A stretch of 7,795 nt of DNA, from NCBI GenBank assembly GCA_903893935.1, contig CAITOD010000049.1:1-7795 (forward strand). The letters are read 5' to 3'. The stretch is from an uncultured Sphingomonadales bacterium (GTDB taxonomy: Bacteria > Pseudomonadota > Alphaproteobacteria > Sphingomonadales > Sphingomonadaceae). Of the stretch, positions 6,231-7,795 are shown piece by piece. Position 1 is the first letter of the stretch. Every line of letters starts with the position of its first letter. A program made the position numbers and the translations under genes. The notes under the pieces were generated by a model, which was not told where the DNA came from, did not search any database, and saw only the letters and a program-made list of their open reading frames with translations.

Positions 6231-6688
6231 TCGCAGCGCTTGCGCTGGGCCGCTGGGGTCATGTGGCAGGCGCCGATGCGTGGTTCGCGCTGGCCATCGC
6301 CGGCTGGCTCGGCTGGGGCGCGTGGGGTGCGGCGCAGGACGCGATCGAGCAGCTGATGGATCAGGAATGGCCGATCGAAAAGCGCGAGCGGTTTCTCGCG
6401 GTCGCCGCGCGCCACCCCGCGCTCAAAGGCATCCACGACTTGCGCACGCGCACCAGCGGCAACCGCGATTTCGTGCAGTTCCATGTGTGGGTTGATGGCT
6501 CGATGACGGTGACCGACGCGCATCACGTGATGGACGAAATCGAGGACTCGCTCGCGCGCGAATTCCCCGACACCGAAATCCTGATCCACCCCGATCCCGA
6601 GGGCCATGTTGATGACGACATGCTGGGCGCGTCGGACTTGCTGGCGGAAAGCCCTGCGCTGCTGGCGCAGGGTGCTCCCAAAAGTTAG
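6221..6688 (+). CDS. Frameshifted transporter, helix 6 and cytoplasmic domain
   Basis: This 155-residue open stretch, which could start only at a TTG at 6221, holds helix 6 (about 16-38) and the C-terminal metal-sensing domain. IHDLRTRTSGNRDFVQFHVWV, with H72 and H88, then TDAHHVMDEIE with H101-H102 and ILIHPDPEG with H123, correspond to the cytoplasmic zinc-site region of FieF. No ribosome binding site precedes the TTG, so independent translation is doubtful; it is best read as the 3' part of the broken gene. Its TAG at 6686-6688 overlaps the stop codon of the convergent lipoprotein gene (6685-6687). Confidence 0.5.
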   Translation: MRVIAALALGRWGHVAGADAWFALAIAGWLGWGAWGAAQDAIEQLMDQEWPIEKRERFLAVAARHPALKGIHDLRTRTSGNRDFVQFHVWVDGSMTVTDAHHVMDEIEDSLAREFPDTEILIHPDPEGHVDDDMLGASDLLAESPALLAQGAPKS

Positions 6689-7795
6689 CGGAACAGCGCG
6701 ACAATCTCGCCCAGCCGGGGCGTCACTTTGTCCAACTGGTCTTCGGGTGTCATGCCCAGCCGCACCACTACCAGCCGGCGCGATGGCGACACCAGCACGT
6801 ATTGGCCCAGGTGGCCTTCGCAAGCAAACAAGTCGGCCGGGCCGCGATCGGGAAACAGCGAAGGCGTGCCGCTGGTCGGCTGGCGGTTGAGCCAGATCTG
6901 CGCGCCGTATTGCGCTTCACGCGGACTTGGCGTGGTCATGAAATCGATCCACTGACGCGGCACCAGCTGCACCCCGGCCGCTTCGCCGCGGTGGCGCAGG
7001 AATTCGCCGAAACGGCCCCAGTCGCGCGCGGTGGCATGGATCGCGCTGCCGCCGACCATCGTGCCCGCCGCATCGAATTCGGGCACTGCCGATTTCATGC
7101 CGACCGGATCGAACAGCCGCGTGCGCAGATAATCGAGCACCGCGCGCCGGCGTATGTCGGGGCTGCCATTGGGGGCCAGCACGCGCGCGGCCAGATCGGC
7201 GAGGATCACGCTGGTGTTGGTCGAATAGACCCATTTGTGCCCGGCGTCGTATTGCAGCGGCTGCGCTTCGGCATAGCGCGCCATGTCGTCGCGCCCGTCG
7301 AGAAACAGCATGCGCACTTCGTCGGACTGATATGGCGGATCGCCCGCTTCGACATGGCGCAGGCCCGAACGCATCTGCAGCAGCTGGCGCAACGTGATCT
7401 CGCCGCGCGGGTCGCCCGGGCGCTGCCACAGCGCGATCGGCACCGGATCGTCGAGCCGCAGCCGCCCGTCGGACACCAGCATGCCGATCAGCACCCCGGT
7501 CACCGATTTGGCCATCGACCAGCTGATAAACCGCGTGCTGCGATCGTAACCCGGGCCATAGCGTTCGGCGATCAGCTTGCCATCGTGCCACACCAGCAGC
7601 GCGCGGGTCTCGCCCGCCTCGGGCGCGGCAAACAGCGCGTCGATGCGCCGTGCGAGGTCTTCGCGCGGCGCATCGCCCGGGTCGGCGACCACAGCGGCCA
7701 GCGCGGCGGGTGACAGTGGTTCGGGCGCGGCCGCCGAATGGCAGCCGATCAGCGCTGGCACGAGCGCGAGCGGGGCGATAAAGGCAAGGCGATCG
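6685..7795 (-). CDS. Beta-lactamase-like serine hydrolase lipoprotein, 5' end beyond the window
   Basis: The frame stays open to the last base of the window. The GTG at 7761 is not the true start: in-frame codons beyond it encode RLAFIAPLALVPALIGCHS, a lipoprotein signal peptide with lipobox L-I-G-C, so the protein should be lipid-anchored in the envelope. Counting from that GTG as residue 1, the lipobox cysteine is C7, the serine-hydrolase motif S82-M-A-K85 lies in SWSMAKS, Y179-S-T matches the second (Tyr) motif, and H317-L-G in EGHLGQY replaces the KTG box. This pattern fits the class C beta-lactamase/6-aminohexanoate-dimer hydrolase family (Pfam Beta-lactamase), whose members are mostly esterases, amidases or peptidases; true beta-lactam resistance is not implied. 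The substrate is unknown. It converges on the transporter gene with a 4-base stop-codon overlap and no intervening terminator. Confidence 0.88.
   Translation of the reverse strand, partial: DRLAFIAPLALVPALIGCHSAAAPEPLSPAALAAVVADPGDAPREDLARRIDALFAAPEAGETRALLVWHDGKLIAERYGPGYDRSTRFISWSMAKSVTGVLIGMLVSDGRLRLDDPVPIALWQRPGDPRGEITLRQLLQMRSGLRHVEAGDPPYQSDEVRMLFLDGRDDMARYAEAQPLQYDAGHKWVYSTNTSVILADLAARVLAPNGSPDIRRRAVLDYLRTRLFDPVGMKSAVPEFDAAGTMVGGSAIHATARDWGRFGEFLRHRGEAAGVQLVPRQWIDFMTTPSPREAQYGAQIWLNRQPTSGTPSLFPDRGPADLFACEGHLGQYVLVSPSRRLVVVRLGMTPEDQLDKVTPRLGEIVALFR

Larger units (their letters stand above)
5724..6688 (+). pseudogene. FieF-like cation diffusion facilitator, frameshifted
   Basis: Two adjacent frames together make one cation diffusion facilitator, a proton-driven exporter of divalent metals such as Zn or Fe. 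Frame 1 ends at a TGA (6228-6230) right after HYRADLVLN, exactly where relatives continue into the sixth helix; the continuation (VIAALAL and onward) is found in the other frame. Adding one base restores a protein of about 321 residues, the normal family length: an extra T near 6221 gives N-L-R-V-I, an extra G near 6225 gives N-C-G-V-I. All metal-site residues survive across the two pieces and there is no second lesion, so the defect is either recent or a sequencing error. No slippery heptamer is present to suggest programmed shifting. It follows pdxH by 11 bases. Starts at 5724 or 5733 are possible; the longer frame from 5583 overlaps pdxH and is not credible. Confidence 0.8.

Noticed and set aside
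6210..6232. Programmed ribosomal frameshift in the transporter
   Set aside because: No slippery heptamer, upstream Shine-Dalgarno-like stimulator or obvious downstream hairpin is visible, and the family is not known for recoding.
6802..7713. A 303-codon plus-strand open frame opposite the serine hydrolase gene
   Set aside because: It is antisense to a gene with a clear SxxK motif and lipobox, and its own product shows no domain or membrane pattern.
6685..7795. Calling the serine hydrolase an antibiotic-resistance beta-lactamase
   Set aside because: It has SxxK and a Tyr motif but HLG in place of KTG and resembles the broad esterase/amidase group; sequence alone does not support resistance.

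Overview
The window is a GC-rich, densely packed stretch of bacterial chromosome. Family content, gene order and codon use suggest an alphaproteobacterium of the order Sphingomonadales (Novosphingobium/Erythrobacteraceae-like). This placement is inferred from recalled gene neighbourhoods and from a repeat typical of that group; no search was run. I see no mobile element, CRISPR array, tRNA or rRNA, and no gene-free stretch longer than about 140 bases.

Layout. (1) 1-2037, plus strand: the 3' end of a carboxy-terminal processing protease (S41) gene, a DsbB-type disulfide oxidoreductase, a COQ7-type ubiquinone hydroxylase, and a small secreted four-cysteine protein of unknown function. The first three are joined by an 8-base gap and a 4-base overlap and look like one operon. 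(2) 2038-2124: a short convergent intergenic region with a strong hairpin that looks like a dispersed sphingomonad repeat and probably ends transcription from both sides. (3) 2125-4958, minus strand: a three-gene unit transcribed dnaJ-like (class B/CbpA type), then a YihY/BrkB membrane protein, then fabI, with a 3-base gap and a 4-base overlap. (4) 4959-5097: a divergent promoter region. (5) 5098-6688, plus strand: pdxH and a FieF-like cation diffusion facilitator whose frame is broken by an apparent one-base loss near 6221-6229. (6) 6685-7795, minus strand: a serine beta-lactamase-like lipoprotein gene whose start lies beyond the window.

How the genes fit together. DsbB passes electrons from periplasmic thiol oxidation to ubiquinone, and COQ7 catalyses a late step of ubiquinone synthesis, so the first operon links envelope protein folding and turnover with quinone supply. 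The neighbouring secreted cysteine-rich protein could be a client of that oxidation pathway, which is inference only. The second operon places essential fatty-acid synthesis (FabI) behind a co-chaperone and a membrane protein. The remaining genes are vitamin B6 metabolism, metal efflux and a periplasmic serine hydrolase.

Most of the window is ordinary core chromosome. I do not see a new defence, mobile or biosynthetic system. The points worth a second look are the frameshifted transporter, the hairpin repeat, the secreted four-cysteine protein and the possible heat-shock, near-leaderless start of the dnaJ-like gene.
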